Of a DNA stretch of 64,000 nt, positions 62,993-64,000 are shown in pieces. The stretch's first letter is position 1. Every line of letters starts with the position of its first letter. Origin of the DNA: an uncultured Haliea sp. (GTDB lineage Bacteria; Pseudomonadota; Gammaproteobacteria; Pseudomonadales; Halieaceae); assembly GCA_947258585.1 (NCBI GenBank), contig CAMYIZ010000070.1, forward strand, positions 124,001-188,000, given 5' to 3'. A program made the position numbers and the translations under genes. Below the pieces are notes generated by a model that saw only the letters and a list, made by a program, of their open reading frames with translations, ran no database searches and was not told the origin of the DNA.

Positions 62993-63400
62993 CTACTGCT
63001 TCCCTTCGCTGGCCCAGTTAACCGAGGGGGCACCCGCCTCGCGGGCGGCGTCGGCGACGTCGACGACGGCGCCGGCGCGGGCGCCTTTCTCGACCTTGAT
63101 GGTCACGCCCTGCTCGGGATCGTTGGCCAGCAGACGCTGGATGTTGGCGCGGACTGCCCGCGTATCAACGCGACGGTTTTCCATCCAGATCTGGTTGTCA
63201 CTGCGGATCTGGACCAGGATGCTGGTGGCATCACTGGGGTCGGACTTGGAACTGTCGGGCCGGTTGATCTCGACCCCGGCTTCCTTGATAAAGGACGCCA
63301 CTACGATGAAGAAGATAAGCATGATGAACACGACGTCGAGCATCGGCGTCAGGTCGATTTCCGCTCCTTCCTCTTCGTTATGCTTTGCAAGTCTGCGCAT
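62993..63400 (-). CDS. ExbD/TolR-family protein, 135 aa
   Basis: Same layout as its neighbour: EIDLTPMLDVVFIMLIFFIVVASF with the relay aspartate, then a periplasmic domain (SILVQIRSDNQIWMENRRV). The two are homologous but differ in their periplasmic parts. It follows ExbB by 25 bases. Heteromeric ExbD pairs are usual in this system type. Confidence 0.92.
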   Translation of the reverse strand: MRRLAKHNEEEGAEIDLTPMLDVVFIMLIFFIVVASFIKEAGVEINRPDSSKSDPSDATSILVQIRSDNQIWMENRRVDTRAVRANIQRLLANDPEQGVTIKVEKGARAGAVVDVADAAREAGAPSVNWASEGKQ

Positions 63401-63425
63401 CTGATATGTACCTTTGGACGTTCGC

Positions 63426-63944
63426 TCAGTGATCGGACGTCAAGTTATCCTGAAGGAATTCCTGTTCCCGTGCGGCAATACGGCTGATGTAGGTATTGGC
63501 AAACAGACCGGACAACGCAGCAACCATCCCGGCCATGGTGGGAATGGTTGAACGCTCAACCCCGCCCGCCATCGACTTGGCATCGCCGCCGCCGGTGACC
63601 GCCATCACGTTGAACACCTCGATCATCCCGGTCACCGTGCCCAGCAGACCGAGCAGCGGGCACAGGGCCACCATCGTGGTGATGATTGGCAAGTTGGCAT
63701 TGATCGCTTCGCGGCTCTGGGAGAGCAGGCGCATGCGCACCTGCTTCGCGTTCCAGGACTTGCGTTCCGGACGGGCCTCCCAGGCCTTGATGACCTCAAA
63801 GACTTCCTTGCGCCAGGTAAAGGTGAAATACCACAGGCGCTCGAATATCAGCGTCCACATCACGAAGACGAGGATGGCGATGAGCCAGAGCACATCCCCG
63901 CCCTTGTCCATAAAGGCGAGAATGGCTTCGAATATACCTCCCAT
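63426..63944 (-). CDS. MotA/TolQ/ExbB proton-channel protein, 172 aa
   Basis: Membrane helix at about 15-38 (VLWLIAILVFVMWTLIFERLW), then the conserved TolQ/ExbB helices (LPIITTMVALCPLLGLLGTVTGMIEVF, STIPTMAGMVAALSGLFANTYI). The proton channel that works with ExbD. It lies 14 bases after a second, larger ExbB-like gene that runs off the edge. Confidence 0.93.
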   Translation of the reverse strand: MGGIFEAILAFMDKGGDVLWLIAILVFVMWTLIFERLWYFTFTWRKEVFEVIKAWEARPERKSWNAKQVRMRLLSQSREAINANLPIITTMVALCPLLGLLGTVTGMIEVFNVMAVTGGGDAKSMAGGVERSTIPTMAGMVAALSGLFANTYISRIAAREQEFLQDNLTSDH

Positions 63945-63958
63945 GGTCGAACCCCTGT

Positions 63959-64000
63959 CTACTTAGCGTTGGATTCGGAGTGTTCTGCCACGATACCGGT
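63959..64000 (-). CDS. Unidentified protein, last 13 codons only (probably larger ExbB-like)
   Basis: Only the C-terminal residues TGIVAEHSESNAK and a TAG stop (63959-63961) are in the window. Nothing in 13 residues identifies it. In related systems a longer ExbB (TtpC-like) lies at this position, which is why I suggest it; that is inference from gene order. Confidence 0.45.
   Translation of the reverse strand, partial: TGIVAEHSESNAK

Overview
The window reads as a GC-rich gammaproteobacterial chromosome. The gene content (many TonB-dependent receptors, several acyl-CoA and short-chain dehydrogenase modules, cytochrome c modules, and a TonB system built as ExbB-ExbB-ExbD-ExbD-TonB-TPR) fits a marine Cellvibrionales/Halieaceae-type bacterium. 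That placement is inference; no rRNA or other strict taxonomic marker is present. No tRNA, rRNA, CRISPR array, insertion sequence or phage gene was seen. Coding density is very high: the largest gaps are about 226 nt (60120-60345), 222 nt (27058-27279) and 211 nt (17230-17440).

Region 1 (1-18300, all on the minus strand) is a catabolic island. A TetR regulator (17441-18229) is followed by three transcription units: (a) Baeyer-Villiger monooxygenase, enoyl-CoA hydratase, 3-hydroxyacyl-CoA dehydrogenase; (b) acyl-CoA dehydrogenase, acyl-CoA synthetase, double SnoaL-like protein and, probably, an MFS carrier; (c) TonB-dependent receptor, glutathione transferase-like protein, two SDRs and two exported beta-propeller proteins that each carry a heme c motif. 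Each unit and the regulator is preceded by a palindrome TCAAC-N6-GTTGA (five copies) whose gene-proximal half supplies the -35 hexamer. The simplest reading is one TetR regulon for uptake and oxidation of a ketone or cyclic ketone that is activated to a CoA thioester and beta-oxidised. The substrate cannot be named from sequence.

Region 2 (18350-31420) holds a secreted subtilisin-like lipoprotein, an exported glucose/sorbosone dehydrogenase-like propeller, an AlgP-like Lys/Ala-rich protein, a three-gene cytochrome operon (di-heme c4-like protein, MauG/CcpA-type peroxidase, beta-helix/cytochrome c fusion), a zinc-ribbon protein, a GPH-type carrier, DAHP synthase and a DUF481 outer-membrane protein.

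Region 3 (31520-43590) runs from glutathione reductase through a gliding-type ABC system (ATPase, GldF-GldG-like fusion, DUF4340 protein) to an AraC regulator, all tightly coupled; then a 2-hydroxyacid dehydrogenase, a double cupin, an SDR, a Tet-type MFS pump, UbiX and a GNAT acetyltransferase.

Region 4 (43570-55002) contains a ZnuD-like metal receptor with a small partner, then a second uptake/catabolic cluster: NTF2-like protein, alpha/beta hydrolase, acyl-CoA synthetase, TonB-dependent receptor, sodium:solute symporter and a second TetR regulator coupled to an MscS channel. Its promoters carry the same half-sites with a different spacing, TCAAC-N4-GTTGA (three copies). The two regulators therefore appear to share half-sites and to be kept apart by operator spacing, which is the most striking observation here.

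Region 5 (55195-64000) has a coniferyl-aldehyde-type aldehyde dehydrogenase, an overlapping GDPD-pyruvate kinase-glucokinase chain, a cold-shock protein with a long leader, and a minus-strand TonB energising system cut by the right edge. That system may energise the window's three TonB-dependent receptors.
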